DNA from: Paenibacillus sp. BIHB 4019
GTDB lineage: Bacteria > Bacillota > Bacilli > Paenibacillales > Paenibacillaceae
Length of the DNA: 64,000 nt
Assembly: GCF_002741035.1 (NCBI RefSeq)
Contig: NZ_CP016808.1
Coordinates: forward strand, 5,566,501 to 5,630,500
Direction of reading: 5' to 3'
Shown: positions 22,143 to 30,274 of the stretch, piece by piece
Layout of the letters: each line of letters begins with the position of its first letter
Position numbering within the stretch: the stretch's first letter is position 1
Made by a program: the position numbers and the translations under genes
The notes under the pieces: model-generated
Databases searched by the model: none
What the model was told of the DNA's origin: nothing
Seen by the model: the letters and a program-made list of their open reading frames with translations, nothing else

Positions 22143-23507
22143 ATGCTTATCAATCTTTCGCAACAAATGAAAAGGATCGTCGCAGTTAGTGTCACTTCCT
22201 CTATTCTCGCCTGCGGCTTGCAGGGAGGAACGGTTGTTTTTGCCGAGAAGCCTGTCATTAGCAGTACCACCCCTATGTATGGAGCAGTCTCTGCTCCAGC
22301 TGTCAAACCATTATGGAGCTTGCCGCTTGCGAAATTTGAGCAGGATGGCAGAACTATAACGGCGGCTGTTGCAGAAGAGGGACGCCTGTTCGCGCTTGTG
22401 GACGGGGGGCAGCTAGCTGCTTATGACGGCACAAGTGGGCGAAAGCTGTGGAAATATGGTTCTGGGCTAAGGCCTGTGCTCGCCTATAATCAAGGCAGCT
22501 TGTATGGTCTTACAACAGATGGCGCAGTCATTGCCGTTACCAAAAATGGCAGCAAGCAGTGGACGACAGCCATTCGTGCCGATAAAGCGGATCAGATCAT
22601 TGTGCTTGGAGATACGATTTATGTGACGCAAAATTTAACTCTTTTTGCATTAGATCGGGCAACGGGCAAGCTTCGCTGGACATTAACGGAGAAGGAGAAC
22701 CAATACTCATCAGGATCAAATGATATTATCGTAAGCAAAGGTGTTGTGCTTCGCAGTTATTTGGTTCAAGGCGCTCTTACTTCTAATCAGATCAATGCCT
22801 ACGATCAGGCAACTGGCAAAAAGCTTTGGACGTCATTTGCCCAATTTTCCCCGCTCTTAGTCAAGGACGGGCTGGTTTATTCGGTCATGGATACGTTCAT
22901 GAGGGGCGATGACGATTCCATCAATAGAAGTTTGCATATCGCCGTTCTAGACTTGTTGACGGGGAAGAAGAAAGGCGAGCGAGTTTACAACTGGACGGTA
23001 GAGCCTGAAGTGCCTGGACAAATTGAATTCGGCGGTGCTAATGGCTCTGCATTTCTGGATGGCAATGATCTTTATATTTATCAGGGAAAAGCGGTTGCCA
23101 AATATCATTTCGCCTCCTATACCCCAAACGGTAAAGCCGTTCAAAAGTGGAATGCGCCAAATCCGAAAGAATATCAACCGCTCTATAGCATTTATGGCGG
23201 CAAACTGCTCTATCAGAGCTCCAATGATCGTTCCATTCTCGCCCTTAAGACGACGAGCGGGCAAGGAATCCAATTCCCGAGCGGTATTAGTCCCGTGCAG
23301 ACGGACTTATTTGCCAACGGCCTGTTTGTCGCTCGCGCAGACGGAACGCTGGATGCGTATAATTTCGCTACTACAAAGCCCGTTTTCAGCGTGAAGACCG
23401 GCTCGGGCGAATTTGATCCGACGCTGAAGTCTGGCGATATGATCTTTGTCCGCTCTGGGGGCACGCTGCATGCCGTAAAGCTGCCTGCAACTCTAACAAA
23501 GAGCTAG
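22143..23507 (+). CDS. Secreted PQQ-type beta-propeller repeat protein
   Basis: A 454-residue protein with an N-terminal signal sequence (KRIVAVSVTSSILACGLQGG, likely cleaved after VVFA). Repeated propeller blades follow: LYGLTTDGAVIAVTKNGSKQW, IYVTQNLTLFALDRATGKLRW, NAYDQATGKKLW and similar, which are the PQQ/BamB-like repeat with a Trp closing each blade. No catalytic residues of a quinoprotein dehydrogenase can be pointed out, so a binding or scaffold role on the cell surface is more likely than an enzyme. The ATG at 22143 has a weak site (ATGGGG). It forms a single-gene unit between a structured leader and a terminator. Confidence 0.85.
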   Translation: MLINLSQQMKRIVAVSVTSSILACGLQGGTVVFAEKPVISSTTPMYGAVSAPAVKPLWSLPLAKFEQDGRTITAAVAEEGRLFALVDGGQLAAYDGTSGRKLWKYGSGLRPVLAYNQGSLYGLTTDGAVIAVTKNGSKQWTTAIRADKADQIIVLGDTIYVTQNLTLFALDRATGKLRWTLTEKENQYSSGSNDIIVSKGVVLRSYLVQGALTSNQINAYDQATGKKLWTSFAQFSPLLVKDGLVYSVMDTFMRGDDDSINRSLHIAVLDLLTGKKKGERVYNWTVEPEVPGQIEFGGANGSAFLDGNDLYIYQGKAVAKYHFASYTPNGKAVQKWNAPNPKEYQPLYSIYGGKLLYQSSNDRSILALKTTSGQGIQFPSGISPVQTDLFANGLFVARADGTLDAYNFATTKPVFSVKTGSGEFDPTLKSGDMIFVRSGGTLHAVKLPATLTKS

Positions 23508-23526
23508 ATGGATGAGATGGGCAAAT

Positions 23527-23558
23527 AGACGCCTCGTTTAGAGCGCGTCTGCTTTTTT
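23527..23558 (+). terminator. Terminator after beta-propeller gene
   Basis: AGACGC (23527-23532) pairs with GCGTCT (23545-23550) and is followed by GCTTTTTTC. The stem is short but the T run and position support termination. Confidence 0.7.
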
Positions 23559-23563
23559 CTGGA

Positions 23564-23739
23564 GGACTGAGGTTCCGCTATTTTGGCTTTTGAGCCGATT
23601 TGAGGCCGCACGCGGACAGGAAAGCCGCTATTGCCCTCATTTTCTCGTCAAAATGGCTTCGAATAGCGCAGTAGCGGCTCCTGAGTCCGCAGCCGATGCG
23701 GTAACCCGTGATTCGGTTGAAATAGCGGCGGCTGTGTCC
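23564..23739 (+). repeat. Inverted array of four related ~20-bp units
   Basis: The 498-bp gap between 23507 and 24005 has no credible gene. It carries four related units: two forward, GGACTGAGGTTCCGCTATTT at 23564 and GGACAGGAAAGCCGCTATTG at 23614, and two reversed, CAGTAGCGGCTCCTGAGTCC at 23669 and AAATAGCGGCGGCTGTGTCC at 23720. The forward pair can fold back on the reverse pair. It looks like a REP/MITE-type intergenic element. The remainder up to 24005 shows nothing else clear. Confidence 0.6.
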
Positions 23740-24004
23740 GCCAAGTCTAACTTTTTTCAAGGGGCATGCCCCTGATGCCAAGAGCATGATGCTGGCTGCC
23801 ATCAGGATTGGAACCGCTTACGTTTTCATACACGCCCTAGCCTATTATCGTTTTTATCCATCTTTGCTCCCGTTCCGCATCATAGGCTTTTCCTTCGCAA
23901 AATCAGACATTATTCTACAAAATCTCCGCTTGCAATCGGAAATCAGACAGAAGTACGATAAAGGTATTCTTGTGCCCAAAATGAAACGAACAGGAGCGCT
24001 GTCC

Positions 24005-25624
24005 ATGTACAACATTTTGCTTGTGGATGATGAACCGGGCCATTTGGCGGGGCTATCCAAAATGCTGCAAAAGCTCCGTCCTCAATATGCGATTTCTATA
24101 GCGCGCAATGGAAAGGAAGCGCTGTCAAAATGCCAAGAGCAGCCATTTCAGCTGATCATTTCTGATATCCAAATGCCTCTGATGAACGGTCTCGAATTTC
24201 TGGAGCAGCTTCCCCCAGCGAATCAGCCGCAGAAATTTATTTATTTGAGCGGCTATGACTATTTCGACTATGCCCAAAAAGCGATAGGGCTCGGCACCTT
24301 TGATTATTTGTTAAAGCCTGTTGATCAGGAAAAATTCGCGCTTGTGCTGGAGAAGGCCGAGCGAAGCCTTCGAACCGAGCAGGATGCACAGCTGGCGAAT
24401 AGCCGGCTTGAGGTTAAGCTGAATACAATTGCGCCATTGTATCGCAGCCGTGTAATGAAGGAATGGCTGCATAATCAAGCTTTATCCAAAGCAGAGAGCA
24501 AAGAGCTGGAAGAATGGCTTGGCTTCGGAGGCCCCGGCATTTTGCTGTTAACCGAAATTCGGCTGCGCAGCAAGGCAGCTTGGGAGCCGGAGGATATGCT
24601 TCTTCTCCGCGTTCAGCAGCAATTGGAAGCTTGCCTGCAAGCATCGGGCAGCTCAACCAGCAGCATTCCGCTGTATGAAGGGGAGAGAGGCAGCCATGGC
24701 AGGCTGATTACAGTAACGAATGCTTCAATCAGCGCGGAGCAGCTGCAAGCGCTGCAGCAGAAAATGCAGCAGGCAGTTCCCAGCTCCTATCAAATTACGC
24801 TTGGCGTCAGCAGTCACGCGGAGGATATGCTAGTTTCCGCTTCGCAGATGTATGCAGAAGCAGGGTTGGCTTTATCGGAAGGCTTCTATGTGGAGGAACA
24901 GACCGTATTCCATGCCCGGCAGACGAACGTGAGTGCAGAGCTTGCGCTTAAACTGGATGCTCGGCACGAGGCCTTGCTGCATGAGGCCGTTGTTCATGAA
25001 CAGGAGCAAGGACAGTTTAGCCTTATTGCAGGCGAGCTGCTGCACAAGCTCCTTGGAGAAGCAGGCGGCGGGCTTCCGCAGCCCGAGCGGCTGACGCTTT
25101 GCGTCCAGAAGCTGCTTGTACGTTTGTCCGAAAGCTTAACGATGCCGAAGCATCAGACGCTGGAGGAGTGGAGGGGACGCATGGAACAGGCATTAGGCGA
25201 AGCTGCCAGCCTGAGCGCTCTCCAAACCGTCATTTCAGAACAGCTGGGCTTGCTGGCAACTGCTCATGCTGAAGCCAAGCGGGATCATAAGGAGCAGTTG
25301 ATTTACAAGTGTATCGCTTATATTGACGAGCATTACATGGAAGATTTGTCACTGGAGTCGGTTGCGGCCGTCTTTCATTTTAATGCCAGCTACTTCTCCC
25401 AATACTTCAAAAGCAAGCTGAATATCAATTTCAGCCAATATGTCACGCAGGTTCGGCTCACGAAAGCGAGGCAGCTGCTCGAGGAAAGCAACGATAAAAT
25501 TTATCAGGTAGCTGGAAGCCTCGGCTATCATGATGTGAAATATTTTAATCGCGTTTTCAAAAAGGAATTTGGACTGACGCCAGAGGAATACCGGTCGATA
25601 GCCCGTCATATGAAGCGCTCCTGA
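24005..25624 (+). CDS. Response regulator, AraC family (YesN type)
   Basis: A 539-residue regulator. The receiver domain begins MYNILLVDDEPGHLAGL, with D54 in LIISDIQMPLMNG and K in YLLKPVDQEKF. A variable middle region of about 300 residues follows, then two AraC helix-turn-helix units at the C-terminus (YFSQYFKSKLNINFSQYV, YFNRVFKKEFGLTPEEYR). The ATG at 24005 is chosen because AGGAG at 23992-23996 stands 8 nt upstream; the frame extends to 23786 but that part is not conserved. It lies 35 nt before a YesM-type kinase gene. Such pairs usually control sugar importers, but none is next to this pair, so the target is unknown. Confidence 0.9.
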   Translation: MYNILLVDDEPGHLAGLSKMLQKLRPQYAISIARNGKEALSKCQEQPFQLIISDIQMPLMNGLEFLEQLPPANQPQKFIYLSGYDYFDYAQKAIGLGTFDYLLKPVDQEKFALVLEKAERSLRTEQDAQLANSRLEVKLNTIAPLYRSRVMKEWLHNQALSKAESKELEEWLGFGGPGILLLTEIRLRSKAAWEPEDMLLLRVQQQLEACLQASGSSTSSIPLYEGERGSHGRLITVTNASISAEQLQALQQKMQQAVPSSYQITLGVSSHAEDMLVSASQMYAEAGLALSEGFYVEEQTVFHARQTNVSAELALKLDARHEALLHEAVVHEQEQGQFSLIAGELLHKLLGEAGGGLPQPERLTLCVQKLLVRLSESLTMPKHQTLEEWRGRMEQALGEAASLSALQTVISEQLGLLATAHAEAKRDHKEQLIYKCIAYIDEHYMEDLSLESVAAVFHFNASYFSQYFKSKLNINFSQYVTQVRLTKARQLLEESNDKIYQVAGSLGYHDVKYFNRVFKKEFGLTPEEYRSIARHMKRS

Positions 25625-25659
25625 CTCAAGGTCAGAAGCCGGAGGAAGCAGGGAGCATT

Positions 25660-27504
25660 TTGCGGAAAATTCGCGAGCGTGTACGGGATATGAAGTTCAG
25701 AACGAGGCTCATTTTGTTTTTTGTGCTGCTGATTACGGTTCCATCTGTGCTGAGCGGCATCCTTCATTACAGCGCAAGCTCGGACATTATTGTCACGAAT
25801 GCGCGCGACAGCATGCTGGAAATTGTGAAAAAAAACAATGAAATCGGCGATATCGTATTCAGCAACATTGAAGAGCGCACCGTTTCACTCATCTCCGACC
25901 CGGACTTATACCGGCTTTTTAACCGCCCTAAGCCGCAAAATGATTACGAGCTGGTCCAGATGGACCGGCAGGCAACGGTTATTTTGAATAAATATTTTGG
26001 ACATGATCAGGATTTGTATACCGCTCAGCTTGTAACGAGCTATTTCAGCTTTGGATCGGGCAGCGGCATGTATACGTCCTCCTCCCCGTTCGTCTCGGCG
26101 GATCCGCAGGGCTTCCGCAAGTCGGCCATTTATAAGGAAGTGCTGGCCAGCAGGGGCAGCCTCATTTGGGTACCTACCTATGATTTAACCCGCGCTTTCC
26201 AACAGGAGGCGCTATATGACATGGATGCCAAGTTTCGGATGGTGTTTTCCTGCGCCCGTCTGCTCAACAGCTCCCCGATTATTGACGGGGCCATTTACAA
26301 TTGGCCAGAGCATGTCGAGCGGCCGGTGCTGCTGCTTAATTTCAATGAATCCTTTTATCAGCGCAGTGTGCAGCAGAGCTTGTCCGCGGTTCAAGGCTCC
26401 TATTTTTATATCGTCTCCAAGGATGGTAAGATCGTAACACATCCCGATCTAAGCAAGCTCGGTACAGCTGACCACAATCAATGGTACAAGACGGAGTTTC
26501 GGCAGCCATTCGGCACCTCGCTCGTTAAGGAAAACGGGGAGGATGTACTGATCAGCTACGATACTTCTCAGGTTACGGGCTGGGTGACGGTTAATGTGAC
26601 GCCGTACAAGCAGCTGCTGGGCAATTTGCCAGCCATTCGCTATATGGATATATTATCAAGCGTGGCGCTGCTCATTATTTCAATCGTTATTGCATCCTTC
26701 ATTGCAGGACGCCTGACCCAGCCGATCAAAAAAATGCTGGTTGCCATTCAAATGACCGGAGCAGGCGATTTCACTGCGAAAATTCCTGACCAGCCGCAGC
26801 TGGAATTCCGCATTTTAACGAAGAAATTTAATGTGATGAATGATAAAATACGCGAGCTGATTCAAGAAAACTACGAAAGCCGGCTGCGGGAGAAGGAAAC
26901 GGAAATTATGGCGCTTAATCTCCAGCTGAACCCGCATTTTTTGTACAATACGCTTAATATTATTAACTGGATGGCGATTGACCGGGATGAGCCGGCCATT
27001 AGCCGAATGATCGTCAGCTTGTCATCCATGCTGCAATACACGGTGAAAAACAAGCAGGAAATGGTACGGCTGCGCGACGATTTAATGTGGCTGCAAAGCT
27101 ACACGCATATTATGGAAAATCGCTTTGATGGCCTTTTTAAAGTGGCCTATGATATAGAGGGCGTGCCGGAGGACGGCCTCGTTCCGAAGCTTTTTCTCCA
27201 GCCGCTCGTGGAAAATGCGATGATTCATGGCTTTGAATCCGGTGAACCGGGCGAGCAAGGCGGTCTTGTGAACATTAGCGGCCGGATGGTGGAGGACCGA
27301 TTGTTGTTCGAGGTCAGCGACAATGGCAAAGGCATGAGCCCGCAGCAGGCGGCGGACGCGCGGAGCAAGGAAGGTGCAGGAATCGGAATGAGCAACGTCA
27401 TTTCGCGTCTGGCGCTGCTGTATGGCGAGCAGGCTGAGCTCCGAGTGCGCTCTAAACCCGGCGAAGGCACGACCATTACGGTCGTCATTCCTCTGCAGCG
27501 CTGA
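25660..27504 (+). CDS. Sensor histidine kinase, YesM type
   Basis: A 614-residue membrane kinase paired with the preceding regulator. Seen: a basic N-terminus (RKIRERVRDMKFRTR) before a first helix, an external sensor domain of about 270 residues resembling double-Cache sensors, a second helix around residues 327-350, HAMP (AGRLTQPIKKMLVAIQ), the histidine motif NPHFLYNTLNIINW with H426, and an ATPase domain (PLVENAMIHG, DNGKGMS, GIGMSNVISRL). It starts at TTG 4 nt after AGGGAG. The signal is unknown. Confidence 0.91.
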   Translation: MRKIRERVRDMKFRTRLILFFVLLITVPSVLSGILHYSASSDIIVTNARDSMLEIVKKNNEIGDIVFSNIEERTVSLISDPDLYRLFNRPKPQNDYELVQMDRQATVILNKYFGHDQDLYTAQLVTSYFSFGSGSGMYTSSSPFVSADPQGFRKSAIYKEVLASRGSLIWVPTYDLTRAFQQEALYDMDAKFRMVFSCARLLNSSPIIDGAIYNWPEHVERPVLLLNFNESFYQRSVQQSLSAVQGSYFYIVSKDGKIVTHPDLSKLGTADHNQWYKTEFRQPFGTSLVKENGEDVLISYDTSQVTGWVTVNVTPYKQLLGNLPAIRYMDILSSVALLIISIVIASFIAGRLTQPIKKMLVAIQMTGAGDFTAKIPDQPQLEFRILTKKFNVMNDKIRELIQENYESRLREKETEIMALNLQLNPHFLYNTLNIINWMAIDRDEPAISRMIVSLSSMLQYTVKNKQEMVRLRDDLMWLQSYTHIMENRFDGLFKVAYDIEGVPEDGLVPKLFLQPLVENAMIHGFESGEPGEQGGLVNISGRMVEDRLLFEVSDNGKGMSPQQAADARSKEGAGIGMSNVISRLALLYGEQAELRVRSKPGEGTTITVVIPLQR

Positions 27505-27596
27505 AGTTAAAGGCTAGTCAGTATGGTAAAATAGACTTTCAAAATATTTGCGAGGGTGCAGGCAGCATTGCCTTGCTGTAGGGAGGAACAGGCACA

Positions 27597-28265
27597 ATGA
27601 AATTTGAACAAATCACCTTATGGACAAGCAGGCTGGACGCGCTGTATTCCTTTTATATGGAGCAGCTTGGTTTCCCGGTGCTGGCTCGAAATGAGCAGTC
27701 CTTCACGGCAGCAATTGGCAGCACGCAGCTCACTTTCCGGGAGACATCGGACCACACCGACCCCTTCTATCATTTTGCGATCAATATACCGGAAAACAAG
27801 CTTGCGGAAGCAAAAAGCTGGCTAAAGGGAAAAGTGGCGCTCATTGAGGAGGAGGGCAGAGACGAAGTGTTTTTTACCTCATGGAATGCAGGGGCCGTTT
27901 ATTTCGCCGATCCCGCTGGAAATATTATCGAATTTATTGCCAGGCATCAGTTGAAAAATGGTACAGCGCACCCGTTTAGCTGCTCCGACTGCCTCGAAAT
28001 CAGCGAGCTCGGCATCGTTGCAGCAGAGGTCATCCCTGTTGTTCGGGAGATAAATGCGCTGGGTATTCCCAATTGGCGTGAGGATAGCGAGGGATTTACC
28101 CCGGTCGGCGATGAACATGGGCTGTTTATTGTGGTGAAGCAAGCCCGGAAATGGTATTTTTCAGGCGGCAGACAGGCGCAATTTTATCCGGCAGAAGTGG
28201 CAGTCGCTTCAATAGGACGAATCGAGTTTCCGCACATTTCGCAAATGCGCTTGCTTCATAGTTAG
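27597..28265 (+). CDS. VOC (glyoxalase/dioxygenase superfamily) protein
   Basis: A 222-residue cytoplasmic protein with two vicinal-oxygen-chelate modules. The first begins KFEQITLWTSRLDALYSFY and ends GAVYFADPAGNIIEFI, which holds the typical metal-ligand Glu. The second is more diverged (LEISELGIVAAEVIPVVREI). The ATG follows GGGAGG. It could be a glyoxalase-type lyase, dioxygenase or resistance protein; sequence alone does not decide. Confidence 0.85.
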   Translation: MKFEQITLWTSRLDALYSFYMEQLGFPVLARNEQSFTAAIGSTQLTFRETSDHTDPFYHFAINIPENKLAEAKSWLKGKVALIEEEGRDEVFFTSWNAGAVYFADPAGNIIEFIARHQLKNGTAHPFSCSDCLEISELGIVAAEVIPVVREINALGIPNWREDSEGFTPVGDEHGLFIVVKQARKWYFSGGRQAQFYPAEVAVASIGRIEFPHISQMRLLHS

Positions 28266-28311
28266 GCTGTTAGAGATTAATTTTCTGAATAGTCTGATTT
28301 TAATTTGATAG

Positions 28312-28333
28312 TTACATAAACATAGTTATGTAA
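28312..28333 (+). promoter_or_regulatory. Perfect palindrome in HAD-gene promoter region
   Basis: TTACATAA and TTATGTAA are separated by 6 nt. A -35-like TTGATA at 28305-28310 abuts the first arm, and a -10-like TATGTA would lie within the second. An operator overlapping the promoter is the simplest reading; the regulator is unknown. Confidence 0.5.
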
Positions 28334-28364
28334 ACAAATATAAAGTCGGAATGGGGAGAGTGCG

Positions 28365-29003
28365 ATGAAAGCATTTATTTTCGACATGGATGGCGTCATT
28401 ATTGATAGCGAGCCGCTGCATTTTGACGTAGATATGGAGACGATGGAGCATTTGGGCTTCAAGGTAACGCAGGACGACCTGGAAAAATACGTGGGCATGA
28501 CGAATCCGGCCATGTGGCGTCTTATCCGCGTGGAATATGGCATGGAGCAGACGGTGGAGGAGATCATTTCTTACCAGCTGCGGCGAAAAATAGAGGAGCT
28601 TCGCGCCCGTGATTTTGCGCCAATTGCCGGTGTTTTGTCCCTTCTAGCCGAGCTTAAGCAACGGAATCTGCCAATCGCTTTAGCGTCTTCGTCTCCGCGG
28701 ATATTTATTGAAGAAGTGCTGAGCAAGTTCGATATTACCGATTATTTTGCAAGTATCGTAAGCGGAGAAGAGGTGCCTAGCGGCAAGCCAGCTCCCGATG
28801 TATATTTGGAGGCAGCTCGTCAGCTTGGCGTATTGCCAGCGGATTGCGTTGTTTTGGAGGATTCCCGCAACGGGGTCATCGCAGCGAAAGAGGCGGGCAT
28901 GCGCTGCATCGGCTATATTAATATTCATTCCGGCGATCAGGATCTTTCCCGTGCCGATTGGATTGTTAAAGCCATTAAGGATATTCCGTTGTCCCAATTA
29001 TAA
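28365..29003 (+). CDS. HAD-superfamily phosphatase / beta-phosphoglucomutase-like
   Basis: A 212-residue haloacid dehalogenase-type hydrolase. Motif I is FIFDMDGVIIDSEP, with nucleophile Asp and acid/base Asp near residues 7 and 9. A helical cap domain follows, then motif II LASSSPR, motif III lysine in GKPAPDVY and motif IV VLEDSRNGV. The pattern fits the subfamily of beta-phosphoglucomutases and sugar-phosphate phosphatases, with no way to name the substrate. Start ATG has GGGGAGAG upstream. A palindromic operator candidate precedes it. Confidence 0.9.
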   Translation: MKAFIFDMDGVIIDSEPLHFDVDMETMEHLGFKVTQDDLEKYVGMTNPAMWRLIRVEYGMEQTVEEIISYQLRRKIEELRARDFAPIAGVLSLLAELKQRNLPIALASSSPRIFIEEVLSKFDITDYFASIVSGEEVPSGKPAPDVYLEAARQLGVLPADCVVLEDSRNGVIAAKEAGMRCIGYINIHSGDQDLSRADWIVKAIKDIPLSQL

Positions 29004-29014
29004 GGAGGCTTCAT

Positions 29015-29848
29015 TTGTTGAATATATGGATGACTACCCCCGAGCTTGTGGAGCACGTTGAGAACTCCGAGCTTGTCTATATGCTGGATCGGATGAAGGC
29101 TATTCAGGAACGGGAGCATAATCCGATGGGAATAGCGCTGCAACGCTTCGGCCCAGCAGTGGCTATTGCCAGCCGAGCCATGCCATGGCCGCAATTTAAT
29201 ACGGTTAAAGGCTTTGGCCGTACAGGCGCAGCGCAGCTCGATGAGGTGCTAGAGTGGTATAACGAACAGGGCGGGAGCCCGCAATTTGAAATCGTGCCTT
29301 CGCGTACAGATGGGGAGACGCTGCTGGCGCTGGCCAAGCAAGGGTTTTATCAGTCGGGCTTTCATGCGAGTATGGCAGGAAGCATTGCTGAAAAAAACGG
29401 CGGGAAGTTGGAGCAGCATCTGACGGGTATTGTCGTACGCAGGCTGAGTGAGCATGAGGTTGAGCTTTACGCAGAGCTGCATGCGCTGGGCAGCGGGCTG
29501 CCGATATCGGGAAAAAATCACATTGCCGACAATAATCGCATGCTGTTCAGCCGGGAAGGCTGGCAGTTTTATGCTGCTGAGATCGATCATATCGCTGTTG
29601 GGGTCGGCGTCGTGCATATCCATGAACAGATCGCATCCCTTACATTTGCTGCTACTTTGCCAGAATATCGCATGCGAGGTGTTCAAGCGGCTTTAATTGC
29701 AGCGCGCTTGCGTGCTGCTGCCCAAGCGGGCTGCAGCCTCATTGTAGGACAAGCCGCCTATTGCTCTAGCAGCCAGCGGAATATGGAGCGCGCTGGCATG
29801 CGCCTTTGCTATACGCGCAGCACATGGAGCAGGCTGCCCTCTATGTAA
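29015..29848 (+). CDS. GNAT-family N-acetyltransferase
   Basis: A 277-residue protein whose C-terminal half carries an acetyltransferase fold: IASLTFAATLPEYRMRGVQAALIAARLRAA contains the Q/R-x-x-G-x-A acetyl-CoA loop (RMRGVQAA), followed by the usual final segment with SQRNMERAGM. The N-terminal half is a degenerate second GNAT-like domain. It starts at TTG 6 nt after AAGGAGG; a second TTG is three bases later. It follows the HAD gene by 11 nt and probably shares its transcript. Acetyl acceptor unknown. Confidence 0.85.
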   Translation: MLNIWMTTPELVEHVENSELVYMLDRMKAIQEREHNPMGIALQRFGPAVAIASRAMPWPQFNTVKGFGRTGAAQLDEVLEWYNEQGGSPQFEIVPSRTDGETLLALAKQGFYQSGFHASMAGSIAEKNGGKLEQHLTGIVVRRLSEHEVELYAELHALGSGLPISGKNHIADNNRMLFSREGWQFYAAEIDHIAVGVGVVHIHEQIASLTFAATLPEYRMRGVQAALIAARLRAAAQAGCSLIVGQAAYCSSSQRNMERAGMRLCYTRSTWSRLPSM

Positions 29849-29903
29849 ATCGGTCTCTTGTCTAGCAACAAGAGAGAAGGCAGGAAGCCAAATTCTAAAA
29901 AAT

Positions 29904-29939
29904 AAGGCAGCAAACCGTTCTTTGACGGTCTGCTGCCTT
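29904..29939. terminator. Bidirectional terminator between convergent genes
   Basis: AAGGCAGCAAACCGT pairs with ACGGTCTGCTGCCTT (one mismatch) around a 6-nt loop. An A-rich run lies on the left flank (CTAAAAAATA), giving a T tract on the - strand. It serves the acetyltransferase gene on + and the small gene ending at 29938 on -. Confidence 0.75.
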
Positions 29940-30117
29940 ATCCTTTGCCCTTCGCTTCAAAGTTCAGGCAAGGCTTCCCGGAGGAAGCTAGCACAACTTG
30001 GCTTGGCATCGCCTGCGATTTAAAGCCGAACGCCCTGCAGCCTCTGGGCGCGCCGGGGTCCCAAGTTACATAATAATGGCGGCATTTCATGCAATTCATG
30101 CGCTCTTGCTCTGTCAT
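29938..30117 (-). CDS. Small conserved Cys-rich protein, probably zinc-binding
   Basis: A 59-residue protein encoded on the - strand, shorter than usual gene-finding cut-offs. It begins MTEQERMNCMKCRHYYVTWD, continues PGAPRGCRAFGFKSQAMPS and ends with SSGKPCLNFEAKG. Four cysteines (C9, C12, C27, C50) with a CxxC pair suggest a zinc site. I recall similar short proteins widespread in Bacillales, sometimes mislabelled uracil-DNA glycosylase; no function is known to me. An AAGGA site precedes the ATG, and the gene ends inside the bidirectional terminator. Codon use and the high content of conserved-looking residues support a real gene. Confidence 0.8.
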   Translation of the reverse strand: MTEQERMNCMKCRHYYVTWDPGAPRGCRAFGFKSQAMPSQVVLASSGKPCLNFEAKGKG

Positions 30118-30168
30118 TACAATAAATCATCCTTCTATGAATAAGATGCTAACATTTATTATAGCATT

Positions 30169-30220
30169 TCGGACTGAAACGCGCTGTGCCGTCGAAGGAA
30201 GGCGCCAGCCGTTTCACCTT
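30169..30220 (+). repeat. Dispersed palindromic repeat, copy A
   Basis: The unit runs from CGGACTGAAACGCG to GCCAGCCGTTTCACCTT and folds into an imperfect stem (GAAACG...CGTTTC ends). Nearly identical sequence occurs at 42361-42412, half units at 42291 and, reversed, at 63973. It abuts the fabI promoter. Confidence 0.75.
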
Positions 30221-30226
30221 ATTTTG

Positions 30227-30235
30227 TGCTATAAT
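30227..30235 (+). promoter_or_regulatory. Extended -10 promoter of fabI
   Basis: TGCTATAAT is an extended -10 (TG, one base, perfect TATAAT). No -35 matches at the right distance because the repeat copy A occupies that region. Transcription would begin about 30 nt before the fabI ribosome binding site. Confidence 0.65.
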
Positions 30236-30274
30236 GGCAAAAGGTTTATGGATTTAGTTAATGGAGGGATTATT

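Noticed and set aside
23786..24004. Long N-terminal extension of the second AraC response regulator
   Set aside because: Receiver domains start near MYNILLVDDE; AGGAG is placed for ATG 24005 and the upstream part has no recognisable domain.
30089..30274. N-terminal extension of FabI
   Set aside because: It would cross the dispersed repeat and the promoter, and FabI proteins begin just before VVMGVANERS.
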